From Helianthus annuus (lineage: Eukaryota; Streptophyta; Magnoliopsida; Asterales; Asteraceae): 64,000 nucleotides of DNA. The stretch spans positions 116,724,233 to 116,788,232 of the forward strand of contig NC_035436.2 of assembly GCF_002127325.2 (NCBI RefSeq), written 5' to 3'. Made by a program: the position numbers and the translations under genes. Of this stretch, positions 34,512 through 45,589 are shown piece by piece (the stretch's first letter is position 1; each line of letters begins with the position of its first letter). A model generated the notes under the pieces. That model was given only the letters and a program-made list of their open reading frames with translations. It did not search any database and was not told the origin of the DNA.

Positions 34512-35819
34512 CTTCTTTTACGACGTGAGAGAGTTTACTGGAGCGTACGGCTTTCTCGATTTCTTGTTTTAATGCCCAACATTCGTCAGTTGTGCGCCTT
34601 TTGTCTCTATGATACTTACAGTATTTCTTGGAGTGCTTGTCGGACGTAGGGTGTTGCTTCGGGGGAACAGGGAATCGAGTAGCTTCGGTACTGAGGATCT
34701 CGCTCGGTGACTTCGATAGTTCGGAGAAAGTATTAAACCGTACATGACTTGTTCAGAAACTGCTCCGATCAGGCTTTTGGTACGGATTCCGGTGTCGATT
34801 CCTGCTACTGTATCTGTCTTTTGGCGGTGTTGTGTTCCGTCTCCATGACGAGGTTCGAGCTTTGGCATTTTTGGCTGCTGTTTCGTTCGGTTACCCGCAG
34901 GCGCTCTTTCCTCGGACAAAGGCTCGAGCTCGTTCCATAAGTACTTCCATGGTTTTCGGTAGATCTTCGTGGAGCTTTTCTACTAGTTGATTATTACGTA
35001 CTCCATGACAAAACCCGGAGACGCGTAGCTGATCGACCGCCCCACTGGTCTGCATGCTCTCCCTATTGAATCGATCAAGGAAATCTTCCACCGACTCACC
35101 ATCACGACGCTTTATATGGTGAACTTCGGTGACATCCTTTGAGTAACGTCGTTGCTGGCAAAAGTTTTGCAGGAACATTCGTCGAAAGTCTTCGAAGTGG
35201 TTGATCGATCCTTCTAGCAATCCATCAAACCATACTCGCGTCGAACCGGTGAGCATTTGAGCACACATGTGGCACCATGCTGGCATGGGCCACTGTTCAA
35301 CTTTTGCAGCTCCAGCAAATGCAAACATATGGTCGTCCGTTTGGACGTTCCGTCATAGTATTTTAACGTCGGCGACATTTTAAGCTTGGCTAGGAGCGGA
35401 GCATTTGCGATCCTCGGTGTGAACTTTGACTGAGAAGTCATTGAAGTTGGTTGATACGGTATAATTAACTCCTGATCCTGGGGTTTAAACTCAGAGATCC
35501 CTGGCGAAATAGGTTATACAGACCCTTATTAATTGGAGAGTTTACAGGAGCAAATCCTTGTGAGACACATGTTGAAATGGGAGTGGAGATTATAGGACTT
35601 ACCATTGATCCAGAGGAGAAAATTCCCGTAGAGGTAGGATTGGATCCTAGGTAAACATTTCCAAATAAGTTTGCTCGGAGATTCTGCAACATCTCACCAC
35701 GTTGCTGCTGCTTTAGTTGTCTTAGGAGATCCACATTTCGAAGCAAAAATGCGTTATCGAACTCAGGTAAAGTCGTAGAGGCTGGAGCAGTGACTGGGGT
35801 GGAAATTACAGAACTCATG

Positions 35820-35824
35820 GTCAG
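35820..35824. repeat. target site duplication of I4, left copy (GTCAG)
   Basis: GTCAG precedes TGTTGG at 35825 and recurs at 43783-43787 after CCTACA. The host gag frame joins cleanly across it. Confidence 0.9.
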
Positions 35825-35918
35825 TGTTGGTGCAGTCATCTGTCGACTACGTCTTAATATCGAGTATCGGTCTCGTTGCGGATCTGGTCAGACATGACAT
35901 CACATGTGACATCATCTT

Positions 35919-35942
35919 GATGACATCACATGTGATGTCATC
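35919..35942 (+). repeat. I4 LTR 24-bp palindrome
   Basis: Half-site GATGACATCACA followed by its exact reverse complement. Further partial copies (GACATCACATGTGA) flank it from 35893 to 35950. The core ACATGT and TGACATCA elements are of the type bound by bHLH and bZIP factors. Second copy at 41647-41670. Confidence 0.9.
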
Positions 35943-36218
35943 ACATGTCTAAACATTCAAAGCATTAAACGACAAAGCATGTTGGCCCTTTGTGTTGATT
36001 GGACCAAGTGAAAGGTCCAATAAGATGCAATTATGAAAGGTCCAATCGTATGCTTGCATTCAAAGGTCAAATGACAAAAGTTCATATAAGACAAAAGGAA
36101 TCAAGATGAACCGCTTATATGGAACTTGTCAGATCGCTTTTGTGAACTTGTGGGAATCGCTTTTATGGAATTTTGTATGGATCGCTTACGTAGATTGTCA
36201 TATGAGAGATTCCAATAT

Positions 36219-36228
36219 AGTATAAATA
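36219..36228 (+). promoter_or_regulatory. I4 LTR TATA box
   Basis: AGTATAAATA; a second copy at about 41947-41956 and a related CATATAAATAGG at 43503 in the right end. Confidence 0.7.
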
Positions 36229-36440
36229 GGTTGTTTGCTCATTTCATTTGGAACGGTTTTTCAGATCAGGTACCGAGGTATTGCCGGTTTTCCTTGTGAA
36301 TGTAAACGTTGTAAAATCAATATACAAGAGGTTTAAAGTGTGAATCTAGCTGTGTACGCATCCGTTTCTTTGTTTCCGCCTCTGAAACGGAGTTGAGCTC
36401 TTCCGAACGACTCGTTTAGGTCGAAATCCGATCCTACAAT

Positions 36441-36453
36441 TGGTATCAGAGCC
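36441..36453 (+). other. I4 primer-binding site
   Basis: TGGTATCAGAGCC two bases after the LTR. Confidence 0.9.
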
Positions 36454-37478
36454 AAGGAGGAGGAGATCTCGCATATACAGCTCGTTTTCATCACTTTTTC
36501 TGCTTCTACACCTTTCTTTTTCAAAAAAACGAAACTTTTTACGGTCAAAATCGCTTCAAATTTTCACAGTGTGTACGTAATCATGAATTAACAAAACCTG
36601 GAAATTTTCAGAACCTAAATCGGCCTAAAATTGGTTCAAACTGAGTTTTTGCTTGCATTCGGTTCGTGTTTCGCTGACATCATCCAGGACCGCTCGAAAA
36701 ATAAGTCAGGACCGCTCCAAATTATTGATTGTGGGTCGCTCATTTGGTGAAATCTTGAACCGCTTTTGTGTCAAAAGTAATATCGAGGACCGCTTATTAG
36801 ACAATCTGTGAACCGCTCTTATGACATGTTATAATGTGGACCGCTTTTTATACAAGTCGTGGCTCGTTTTTTTTACAGCTCATAAATGATCATCGTTTAT
36901 AATTCACGTGATATTGCATTGAATTGTGTGTATCAATTGAAAATGTGTAAACTCTAAAAGTTGTCGGATTCATTAACAAAAAGTCAAAGTGCACCGCCCC
37001 ACTCACATTTTCTTGCCCAATCAATATCATTTGTCAACCTATGTGAATTGTTTTAGTCAAGGTAGTTGGTCCAATCAAACAGAAGTGCCGTCCCATTTTG
37101 CTTTGATTGGCAAATCATATCCACACCGCCCCATTATAAAACTGTCATTCATTTAACAATTGAACTGCCATTAATCTTCGACCAAATCACTGATAGGTGC
37201 CGTTTTGTTTTAAAAAATAAACAATCACATTGCACCGCCCATTAGATTTTGAAGGCCCTATCATTTGATTCTGATGATTGTTTTGATATAAAGGTTTGGT
37301 AAACTCAGAAGTGTTAGATTATTATTGACATTTGAATTTTTGATCCGGGTCACATTCCAAGCTCAAAGCATTGTGTTTGTTCAAGCTCAAAGCTTATTAG
37401 TTCAAAAGAAGAGGGTCGTGTGGTTTTGCCGGGTCATAGCTTTTCGTATTTCCCAAAGCATCATCTGAGTTTTGAAAC
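36454..37478 (+). other. I4 untranslated leader with repeated ACCGCT motif
   Basis: No ORF. GACCGCT, GAACCGCT or GGTCGCT occurs seven times between 36688 and 36847 at steps of about 20-30 bases. Then ACCGCCC-type motifs occur near 36991, 37122 and 37235. The 5' LTR has related ATCGCTT steps. Confidence 0.6.
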
Positions 37479-39515
37479 ATGGCTGAAAAATTTTACAATG
37501 CTCTTGCTACACCGGTTGATACAGTTTCAGCTGAGTTATTGAAGAAATCATTTGATACGTTTGTGGCTTTTGAAGATGAAACAACAATGCAGACAATTGA
37601 TAGATATTGTCATCTGGTATTGGAAATGGATAGATTGAACATTAAGAAAGAGGATGATGAGTGGATCGATAAGCTAGCTGAGGCTTTACCCCAACAGAAG
37701 TGGGGAACTTATCTGTTGATTGTAAAACAAATGAGGAAGTCTCAAGTTATGAATCTGGCACAGTTTATTCAGAAAATTGAAGAGCATGAGTTGGATATCC
37801 AGAAAAAAGCAAAAGTTGAAGAAAGTTCAACAAAGAAAGCTGAAGGACAGAAAACTGAAAAAGAATCTGTGAAGAATGACTCTTCAAGTTCTGCATCAGT
37901 GTGTTTCAAATGTGACAACTTGAAGACCGACAATGACAAACTTGTCAAAGATGCGGAAAGTTCGGCATTGGAGATCAAGAAGTTGAGAAATGAGAAACAG
38001 ACTGATGATAAACAGATTCGTATTCTGAAGGAAAATAGTGAGAAGTTGAAAATTGAAAATGACAAACTGTTGGATGGTTTGAACAGTTTGACATTTGAAA
38101 ACAAGAATTTAAAGGAAAATGTAAAAATTTTTGAAAACAAACAGAAATCATCAGAAAATGAAGATTTCTGGATAAAATTGGAGAACAAAAATCTAAAAGC
38201 TAATGAAGTGAAACTTCAAGAACAGATAAATGTTTTGGAAAATGAAAAATCTGTTCTTGAAAATTTGAAAAATGAGAATGAAAAATCTATCAAGTCTCAT
38301 CTTGAAAAAATCTATCGGCTTGAAAGTGAAGCTGAGAATTCAAGAGTCAAGATCGAAGAACTTGAAAAGAAGTTGATCGGTTTTGTGACTTCATCTGACA
38401 AGTTGAATATTCCTTGTCCAAAACCAATCAACTCTGTTCCAATAAGTGACAATGTCACAAACTTTGACACTGTCAAAGTTGAAGATTGTGATGAGACACC
38501 TGATGATGAAAATGTTAAAAAAGAAAAACAAAAATTGTTTTTAAATTTAAAAGAAAAATTTCAGAAAACTGTTCTACAATCGACTGAAAAAGGTGAATGT
38601 TCTAAACAGAAACCTTTGAAGAAGAAAGTGGAACAGAAACAAAAAGAAAATAAAAGCTCATCAGATCGATCATCCAATCGAAATCAAAAACCACAAAAAT
38701 TGAAAAATGAAAACTCAAAAAATGTTGGTAATAAGTGGTGCAGGTTGGACCACAGTGCGTCAAAGCCAAATCCAGTAAATTGGAGGAGAGAATATCACCA
38801 GGCCAAACAATGTTACGACTTAAATGTTTGGTACAACGATGGTGATAGGTACGATAACAGGGTATGCTACAGCTGCGGCTATCAGGGGCATATTGCTGTT
38901 AACTGCCGGTATTGGAGGTATGAGACCAGAAGGTGCTTTAATTGCAATATCAAAGGTCACATTGCCAGAGATTGCCCGAAGAGATCAAGTGAAAGATTGA
39001 GGGCTAAGTCTCAGAAATTGGCAAAAATTCCAGTCAAAGTCAAGCCCCAGGAACAGAAGGTTCTGAAACCTAAAGTTCAAGAACAGAAAATTCAAGAAAA
39101 GAAAGTCAAGCTTTCACAGGGGCAGAAAGACAGACTGAGGAAGAAAAGGAAGAAGGCGAGAGAGTATCTCGAGAAGATTTTGTCCTCGGGTTCACGGGAT
39201 AAACAGAATAAAAGTTCTGATGAATCGACTCCTTCAGTTGCAAAAACAAGCAAGACGAATTCATCAGATACAAATCTGAGGACAGAACAGAGAGGGAAGA
39301 AGAAGGAAAAGGTCGGCGATGAATCTGACAGATCAAAGTCGGACAAGCCACCTGCAGGCAATGATTCTGGTATGGTAAAACCAGAGGAGCCATTGGTTGA
39401 GGTAAAAGTTGAGAATTCTAGTTTAGCAATGGATGATGCAAATTTTCCACCATTGTTGAGCAAGAATTCAAAATCACCCGAGGTCAGTCAGGCTTGGGTG
39501 AAATTGTTTAAATAG
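37479..39515 (+). CDS. gag: I4 gag polyprotein, copia-type, intact
   Basis: 678 aa, intact from ATG 37479 to the TAG-type end at 39515. Residues 1-110 are the capsid-like domain (AEALPQQKWGTYLLIVKQMRK). Residues about 140-310 are a long Lys/Glu/Asn-rich coiled coil. Then follow a basic linker and two CX2CX4HX4C knuckles, CYSCGYQGHIAVNC from residue 463 and CFNCNIKGHIARDC from residue 486. The tail is Lys-rich, then acidic, ending QAWVKLFK. This is the SIRE/copia gag layout, but no protease follows. An intact gag in an element without pol suggests it is still useful for packaging, or that the copy is young. Confidence 0.9.
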   Translation: MAEKFYNALATPVDTVSAELLKKSFDTFVAFEDETTMQTIDRYCHLVLEMDRLNIKKEDDEWIDKLAEALPQQKWGTYLLIVKQMRKSQVMNLAQFIQKIEEHELDIQKKAKVEESSTKKAEGQKTEKESVKNDSSSSASVCFKCDNLKTDNDKLVKDAESSALEIKKLRNEKQTDDKQIRILKENSEKLKIENDKLLDGLNSLTFENKNLKENVKIFENKQKSSENEDFWIKLENKNLKANEVKLQEQINVLENEKSVLENLKNENEKSIKSHLEKIYRLESEAENSRVKIEELEKKLIGFVTSSDKLNIPCPKPINSVPISDNVTNFDTVKVEDCDETPDDENVKKEKQKLFLNLKEKFQKTVLQSTEKGECSKQKPLKKKVEQKQKENKSSSDRSSNRNQKPQKLKNENSKNVGNKWCRLDHSASKPNPVNWRREYHQAKQCYDLNVWYNDGDRYDNRVCYSCGYQGHIAVNCRYWRYETRRCFNCNIKGHIARDCPKRSSERLRAKSQKLAKIPVKVKPQEQKVLKPKVQEQKIQEKKVKLSQGQKDRLRKKRKKAREYLEKILSSGSRDKQNKSSDESTPSVAKTSKTNSSDTNLRTEQRGKKKEKVGDESDRSKSDKPPAGNDSGMVKPEEPLVEVKVENSSLAMDDANFPPLLSKNSKSPEVSQAWVKLFK

Positions 39516-41552
39516 AAAAACTTGACATGCCGGAGATCCCAAGTTGGTAATCGTGGATCAGGAATCGGCATCTTTCTAGTGTTTGAAAAGTTTGTTTGAA
39601 AGATTTTGAATAGTGTTTGAATGTTTACAGGTGAGAGGACTACGCCGGAGCTTACAGGTTGGTAAGTGCGAAGCAGGAATCGGCATCCTGATTGGTAAAA
39701 TGGTGATGTAGACGTAACATTCCTACAAGTGGTATTGTGTGCTTTTACAAGTGGTTATTTTTACAATTGGTTTAGAGATTGCTTGATTGCAAATGATAAA
39801 TCAGGGACATTAAGTTGTACTTGATTTACTACATATGGGTAAAAGATAGACAAGATGATGAACCACATCCCCGAACTTAGTAATGATAAACCTACAAGTG
39901 GTTTTTAATCAACCAAACTTATTTTCCGGAAAAATCATTTTGATTAAAACAAACTTTAGTGTCTTGAAATCTAAATGAGAAAATAGTTTGTTGATAGGGG
40001 AGTTCTGATTGTTTATGCCAAGTGAATGGCGAATTGATGCGATTTGATATCGGTTGTCATGTTTTTGTAGAGTTTGTTTTAAATTTTCGTTAATGTGTTT
40101 GCAATTTAGGGGGAGTAAGAATTTTTTAGAGAAAATCCAAAAACATCAGAAAATTTGAAAAAGTCAAAAACATGATAAAATCAAAAATGAGTTTTTATTG
40201 CATAAAAGAGGAAATGATAGTACATCAGTGGACTATCACAACACGCTAAAGAATTGGAAAGTCAAAATGTGATAAACGATCTTACTGCGGATGTGTCAGT
40301 AGATTTTTGCACATTTAGTAAATTGAAACGAGATATAAACCTAAATCAAACTTGCTTGATTCGTGGGTAACTATTTTTGGATATATGGGTAACCCCCGAA
40401 ATCTTGTTTGAAAGGTCCCGTATTCTGAGATACTAGGTCTTTTATACTCAGTGATATCTGGGGTATTATCCCGGGACTTCTGCTGTATGGAAGTACTGAC
40501 CTAGTCCCCGGATAATACTTTCTGCAAATGCTTGAAAAAGCGCCGCCCTCAGCATGCTGATGAAACAATAAAATTGATAGTCGCTGCTGTTGAAATGCAA
40601 AAAGATCCTCTAAAGGGGACCCACCAAAAGTCGAGCCGTCATCTCTCTGCTGAACGGAAGTTCTGACCTGAGCTCTCACGGTTTCGCACCTAACCCCTTA
40701 CAGATATCAGCTGTGGTATACTCACCTGTAAGACTGAATATTGGGATCTGGATACGGGAGTATATTCAAGTAGTGGGACACACGGATAAGTTTTAGTTTC
40801 TAAGACATTAATATCGTATCTCTGATCAGTTGAACTTTGTGTGAAAATTTAAGTGGACCAGTATACTGACAATCTAGGTAAATCGTTTAGAACTTAAAAT
40901 GAAATGAAGCTTAACGGTGTTGATGATTTGTCTCACTAGCTGATATGATCCTCTTACACAAACTCACAAAAATATATGTTTGTAAATATTTTTCTTTACT
41001 GCATTTTAATTTTCTTATGTCAAAAATCCAAAAAGATTTTCAGTGTGTTTTAGCATAATTTTTTGAAAAATTCAAAAAGATTTTCGACAACTGATATTGA
41101 AAAGTTGATGTTCAAAATTCCGAGTGCTAAACATGATGAACAAATGGTTTGGGAGAGTGTGTTGGTTTTTGAGAACAAAAATGATATATATCTTGAAGTG
41201 GTTCTTCAAATTGTAAAATCATTCTGTGATTGTATAATTTCTGCGAATGATTCATTAGATATTTTCATATTATCATCAGGAGATTTATTTTTGGGTAGAG
41301 GATGTGCAGGTTTCAAAGAAATTGAAAACCAGGTTCCGATACCTGAAGTCTTTGTGATTACAACAAGCCAGACTTCGATCCCAGCATTTCGAAAGGGGGA
41401 GTCTGAAGACATCTAAGTAAAGATTGTGCGTGAAGAGTATGTTGATGATGATGAGAATAGAAGAGTAAGAGTTGAGGATGCTTGCACTGTAAGAAAGACT
41501 GAAGTCGTTGAAGACTCGACACTTAAGACTCGTCAACATCTGAGGGGGAGTC
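39516..41552 (+). other. I4 3' internal non-coding region, type A
   Basis: No pol. Near 39530-39700 a block around GGTTGGTAA and GGAATCGGCATC occurs twice. From about 40400 starts the 3' region that recurs in diverged form at 42067-43241. ORF 41063-41416 has no family I know. A polypurine tract TGAGGGGGAG lies just before 41553. Confidence 0.7.
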
Positions 41553-42066
41553 TGTTGGTGCAGTCATCTGTCGACTACGTCTTAATATCGAGTATCGGTC
41601 TCGTTGCGGATCTGGTCAGACATGACATCACATGTGACATCATCTTGATGACATCACATGTGATGTCATCACATGTCTAAACATTCAAAGCATTAAACGA
41701 CAAAGCATGTTGGCCCTTTGTGTTGATTGGACCAAGTGAAAGGTCTAATAAGATGCAATTATGAAAGGTCCAATCGTATGCTTGCATTCAAAGGTCAAAT
41801 GACAAAAGTTCATATAAGACAAAAGGAATCAAGATGAACCGCTTATATGGAACTTGTCAGATCGCTTTTGTGAACTTGTGGGAATCGCTTTTATGGAATT
41901 TTGTATGGATCGCTTACGTAGATTGTCATATGAGAGATTCCAATATAGTATAAATAGGTTGTTTGCTCATTTCATTTGGAACGGTTTTTCAGATCAGGTA
42001 CCGAGGTATTGCCGGTTTTCCTTGTGAATGTAAACGTTGTAAAATCAATATACAAGAGGTTTAAAG
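41553..42066 (+). repeat. I4 internal LTR copy, truncated
   Basis: Nearly identical to 35825-36338, including the palindrome and TATA box. It stops after GAGGTTTAAAG, 100 bp short of the LTR end, where it joins sequence like 40404 onward. Confidence 0.9.
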
Positions 42067-43241
42067 GTTTCTTATTCTGAAATACTAGGTTCTTGTACTC
42101 AAATGATGTCTGGGGTATTATTCCGGGACTTCTGCTGAACGGTAGTTCTGACCTAGTCCCTGGCTAATACTTTCTTCATATGCTTGAAACATAGCATAAA
42201 GCCCTCAGCTGATTAGACAATAAAATTGATAATCAGTTGTTGTAGCTGAAAAGATCCTCTAAAGGGGACCCACTGCTAAGTCGAAGCTGATATCTCTCTG
42301 CTGAACGGAAGTTCTGACCTGAGATCCCTCAGTTCTCGCATTTTTCCCCTAATTTATATACAGATATCATTTGTAGTTATACTTACCTGTAAATCAGAAT
42401 ATTGAGATCTGGATACGGGAGTATATTCAAGAGGTGGGACACTCAAATAAGTTTAAGTGCTAATACATTAAATACGTATCTTGAATCAATTGAAAATTTG
42501 TGTAGAGGTTTAAGTGGACAACAATACTGACAATCAGAAGTAAATTTGTTTTTAACATTTGCTGATTAATCAAGATCAACGGTGTTGGTGATATGTCTCA
42601 AAAAACCGATATGATCCTCTTGCACAATCTCTCAAAAATAGTGTTCAGTTTTGTATTTCATTAAATTCAAAAATCCAAAAATATTGTGTTTTTGTTTGTA
42701 TTTTGAAAACTTCAAAAAGATTTTCGACAACAGAGTGTGAAGAACTGATTTTCAACATTTCAAGTGTAAAACATGTTGAACTTGTGGTTTGGGAGAGAGT
42801 GTGAAATTGTGAAGATTTGAAATGCAAAATTGGTTCATTAACTTGATGACTAAGTTGAATGGTAACCTACAGTTTGATCTTCATAATTTTTCTTATATGA
42901 TTTGCTGATTCATTAAGTTGAACTTCAAATTATATTAGTTTGTGATAGTGTGTTTGAGTTTTGCAGGTTTCTGATCCTGTTGTTACGGATAGCCAGGAGA
43001 CTCATTAGAACCAGAGAAGAGCTTAAACAGAGAAAGTCAGGAGTTGATTTCAATGGTGATAACGATTTCCAGACAGAGATCCCAGCATGATGATAGGGGG
43101 AGTCTGACGAAAGTTAGAGCCAGAGAAAGATCCAGGCATATGATTCCAGGCAGAGTTCCTGAAGAAGATCGAACAAGATTGAGGTGCTGTGAATGATTGA
43201 AGACTCTCACTGAAGATTCCGTCAACATTCAAGGGGGAGTT
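42067..43241 (+). repeat. I4 second 3' internal region, type B (diverged copy)
   Basis: It aligns with 40404-41552: shared runs such as TCTGGGGTATTAT, GGACTTCTGCTG, AAGATCCTCTAAAGGGGACC, CTCTCTGCTGAACGGAAG and GATCTGGATACGGGAGTAT. It differs by many substitutions and small gaps. It ends at a polypurine tract CAAGGGGGAG. Confidence 0.85.
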
Positions 43242-43782
43242 TGTTAGTGCAGTTGTCTGTCGACTACATCTTTGTTCGAGTCTTAGAGAGAGAGAAAGAC
43301 AAGTTGTTACGAGTTTCACTACGAGATTGACTACGGCAATATCCAAGGGGGAGATTGTTGATGCATATTTTGTCTATCGCCTTCGTCAATCCGAGTCATA
43401 GTGAAAAGCCGGAAGAAATCAAGCGTATTATGTCATATTTAGTTAGAAATGGCAAGGTGGCAAACTTGTAATTAGTGTGAACTTTCATTTAGTTGCCTTG
43501 ACCATATAAATAGGAGTTATGTCATGATTTTAGATAGAGACTTTTGGAAGAGTTCTTGATAGAGATTTTGGAGAAGATTTGGAGAAGACTTGGAGGAGAC
43601 TTTCTAGAGAGAGAAAGTAGAGAGAGAAAGTTGTAGATACGTGATTCTTGTATTGATCTTGTCAAATTCAGCAATGGAATCACATTAAAAGTACGTTATC
43701 GTGTGTTCGGTCACGTTCGTTCACGGATTCCGCACGTGAAACGTTCGTTACGCAATCGAACGGTGCCAAAACCGGTCCTACA
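43242..43782 (+). repeat. I4 right-hand LTR end (types B and C joined)
   Basis: At 43242 TGTTAGTGCAG and the next 20 bases resemble the type A LTR start, then diverge. At 43340-43355 another polypurine tract (CCAAGGGGGAGAT) is followed by TGTTGATGCAT at 43356, a second LTR-like start. The end GGTCCTACA at 43782 matches the family end. TATA box at 43503. Confidence 0.75.
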
Positions 43783-43787
43783 GTCAG
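43783..43787. repeat. target site duplication of I4, right copy (GTCAG)
   Basis: Follows CCTACA and matches 35820-35824. Confidence 0.9.
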
Positions 43788-43867
43788 AGGGGCAACTACT
43801 GAGTTATGAGAAATAGTGGTATCCGCAGGGGTAGTGGAGGCAGTTACTGTGGATGTGGTGCTTCCTG
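43783..43867 (-). pseudogene. host element gag, N-terminal piece
   Basis: Once I4 and one GTCAG are set aside, the minus-strand frame of the host gag N terminus runs on from 35819 into 43783-43867 with no stop, giving a Thr/Ser/Ala/Pro-rich stretch (TSTVTASTTPADTT and onward). It is cut again at 43867/43868 by the LTR of I5. Confidence 0.7.
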
Positions 43868-45589
43868 TGTAACATTTGTGCTCAAAATCATTATGAACAG
43901 TTCAATTATCAATAAAACAATGTTATTTGATCCCAATGTTTGTTTGGTTGTGTTTTACATTTTTCATGTTTTGACTTTTGTTCAATTTCAAACTCTACAT
44001 CGCTTTCTGGAGAATCATACGCAAACTAGTGCGTAAACGTACTCAGTTTAATGCGACAAATACTCTGGAACATCAACATATACTCAACATACCTTAAATA
44101 ACCTTTACATAACTTAGAAATAAGTTTTGAAGGCTTTGGTATGGCAAAAACAAGTTAATTCGCTTACAGGGACTAAACTTGACAAACTGCGAAAGTATGC
44201 CAATTTGAACTGTAACGAACATTCTGGAACATGTCCATAAGTTAAACATACCATAAATATCCTTTACATAGCTTAGAAATAGGCTTTGAGGGGTTTGGTA
44301 TGCTAAAATAAACTTTTGGATCATTCAGGGACTAAAAGTGTCAAAAAGTGCACAAGTTTGCACTTTCGCGCATAACTTACGTTCTGAATACATCCAGACA
44401 TCCAAAAATTTATGTAAGCATCCTTATATTATGCCTTAGTGTTTGACATGAGAAAAATCCATTCATCGCGCAATTTGGATCATTTTTCGCGCTTATGCGC
44501 ATTCCGTCGTAATTAAGCGAACATCGCAACCGTACGGCCAAACGAACCGACATCCGGGATATTTCCAAGCATATTTCATGTTCCCTATGTCTTAACATCA
44601 TTTTGGAGCTTGAAATTGGGTTTGACGGGTGTTAGAAGTGCCGTTACGCAACGAAACATGTGCAGGGACCATTTCTGCAAATTGTGCAGAAATAAGGGCT
44701 AGGCGTGACGCGACGGGTCTAGGCGTCACGCGAGGCCCCTTCTGGACCAGATTCAATGTTTAAACAGCTTGTAACAGCCCTTCAACTCTCCAAAGGCCAA
44801 TGCCACTTGTCAAAACCCTATGGTGGGGGCAAAATGAGCCACCACAACATTTCGACAAGTGTACGGGTTAGATCGTGGCACGTTATTCAGGAAACGATCC
44901 TAACAGCTTTGCTTTTCCTATAAATACCCCCCCCCCTTTTGCTAAAAACTCACACAATCTGATCTAAAAGCTCTAAGTTGGAACCTGTGTTTCATACCTG
45001 AGCCATTTTGATCTAGATTAGCATTCGGGGACCCTTCGTAAGTGTTCTTTCGTTCTTTTAATCGCTTTCTAGTGCTAAAGTCAAACTTTGTTTGACTTTC
45101 TGCGTTGACCAGCCTATGGTCAACACGAAGTTCATGGAACTTCATAACGTGAGCGTGATCACGATGGTTATAGTCCATGGCGACTATGCCTACTGATTAC
45201 CACGTTATCTAGGCTCAGTGACGAGTCGTAGTTTCGACCAAAATGCGCATTCTTGCGTATTTTGTAACCAAACTACTCGTGAGCATCAAAGCCGTTTGTT
45301 TTGATGCCAAACCTGTTTTCTAAACTTAGTTAAGCATGTTCTAACATGCTTAGCTCGTCACTTTTAGTATAGTGCTTATATAGGGTCGTAAGGTAAGCGA
45401 TCTAAACCATCGCTTATACTTTTGAACCCGACCCATTTGGTCGATTATTAGGATCCGACCAAACACATTAGGTGACCATAGCTGTAACCTTCCGAGGTTA
45501 TACCTTGTGGTCACGATGTTAGGCGTTCCAAACGCGTTATACGCGAACGACGCGTTAAGGTAGCATAAGCTACCTAAACGGGTCGTAAT
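43868..45589 (+). mobile_element. I5: LTR of an element related to I3, cut by I6
   Basis: It starts TGTAACATTTGTG at 43868 and follows the I3 LTR throughout with many differences, including a TATA box at 44928-44936 and the GTAGTTTCGACCAAAATGCG block. About 190 bp of the I3 LTR is missing near 45515. At 45589 the I6 LTR interrupts it inside GGGTCGTAAT, so the rest should lie beyond the window. Whether it is a solo LTR or part of a full element cannot be told. Confidence 0.85.
44703..44731 (+). repeat. I5 U3 GC-rich hairpin
   Basis: Arms GCGTGACGC and GCGTCACGC separated by 11 bases, about 200 bp before the TATA box. It stands where I3 has its CCATGGTTTT palindromes, with unrelated sequence. 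Confidence 0.75.

Larger units (their letters stand above)
34507..35824 (-). pseudogene. host element gag (Tat/Retand-type)
   Basis: From the right: N-terminal Thr/Ser-rich part with DNAFLLRNVDLLRQLKQQQRG (35839 to 35465), FTPRIANAPLLAKLKM (about 35420), then the capsid core in a shifted frame: WPMPAWCHMCAQMLTGS, RVWFDGLLEGSI, FCQQRRYSKDVTEVHHIK, GESVEDFLDRFNRES (35328 to 34891). The nucleocapsid end near 34690-34570 reads YCKYHRDKRRTTDECW in another frame, then LSHVVKEVK up to the I3 site. At least two frameshifts. Dead. The N terminus continues across I4 at 43783. Confidence 0.85.
35825..36438 (+). repeat. I4 5' LTR (type A)
   Basis: TGTTGGTGCAGTC to ATCCGATCCTACA. It holds a perfect 24-bp palindrome at 35919-35942, four GATCGCTT-like repeats at 36108-36187 and a TATA box at 36219-36228. 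Confidence 0.9.
35825..43782 (+). mobile_element. I4: copia-type gag-only element with chimeric 3' end
   Basis: A 614-bp LTR, tRNA-Met primer site, long leader, one 678-aa gag and no protease, integrase or RT: a terminal-repeat retrotransposon with GAG (TR-GAG) layout, with SIRE/copia-like gag. The right side is unusual: an LTR copy cut off at 42066, then a second diverged copy of the 3' internal region, then LTR-like ends unlike the left LTR. The outer ends still carry matching target repeats. Confidence 0.85.
2985..43867 (-). mobile_element. host element: old Tat-lineage (Retand-like) Ty3/gypsy, split by I1, I2, I3 and I4
   Basis: Five separated pieces on the minus strand read in the right order for one gag-pol: 43867-43788 and 35819-34512 (gag), 25325-24892 (protease), 13003-12309 and 3355-2985 (reverse transcriptase). 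At every junction the interrupting element has exact 5-bp target repeats (GTCAG, TTTTA, GAATT, GGTGG), and the host reading resumes when the insert and one repeat copy are removed. The host copy has frameshifts and stops, so it is long dead. Its LTRs are not in the window; integrase and RNase H would lie left of 2985 but are missing or outside. Confidence 0.85.

Noticed and set aside
37769..39463. Minus-strand ORFs of 139, 123 and 95 codons under the I4 gag
   Set aside because: Shadows of the Lys/Glu-rich gag; their Phe/Ser-rich composition is the expected mirror.
41063..41680. ORFs 41063-41416 and 41426-41680 as an I4 env-like gene
   Set aside because: No signal peptide, membrane segment or coiled coil; the second runs into the LTR, and the parallel type B region at 42700-43240 does not keep either frame.
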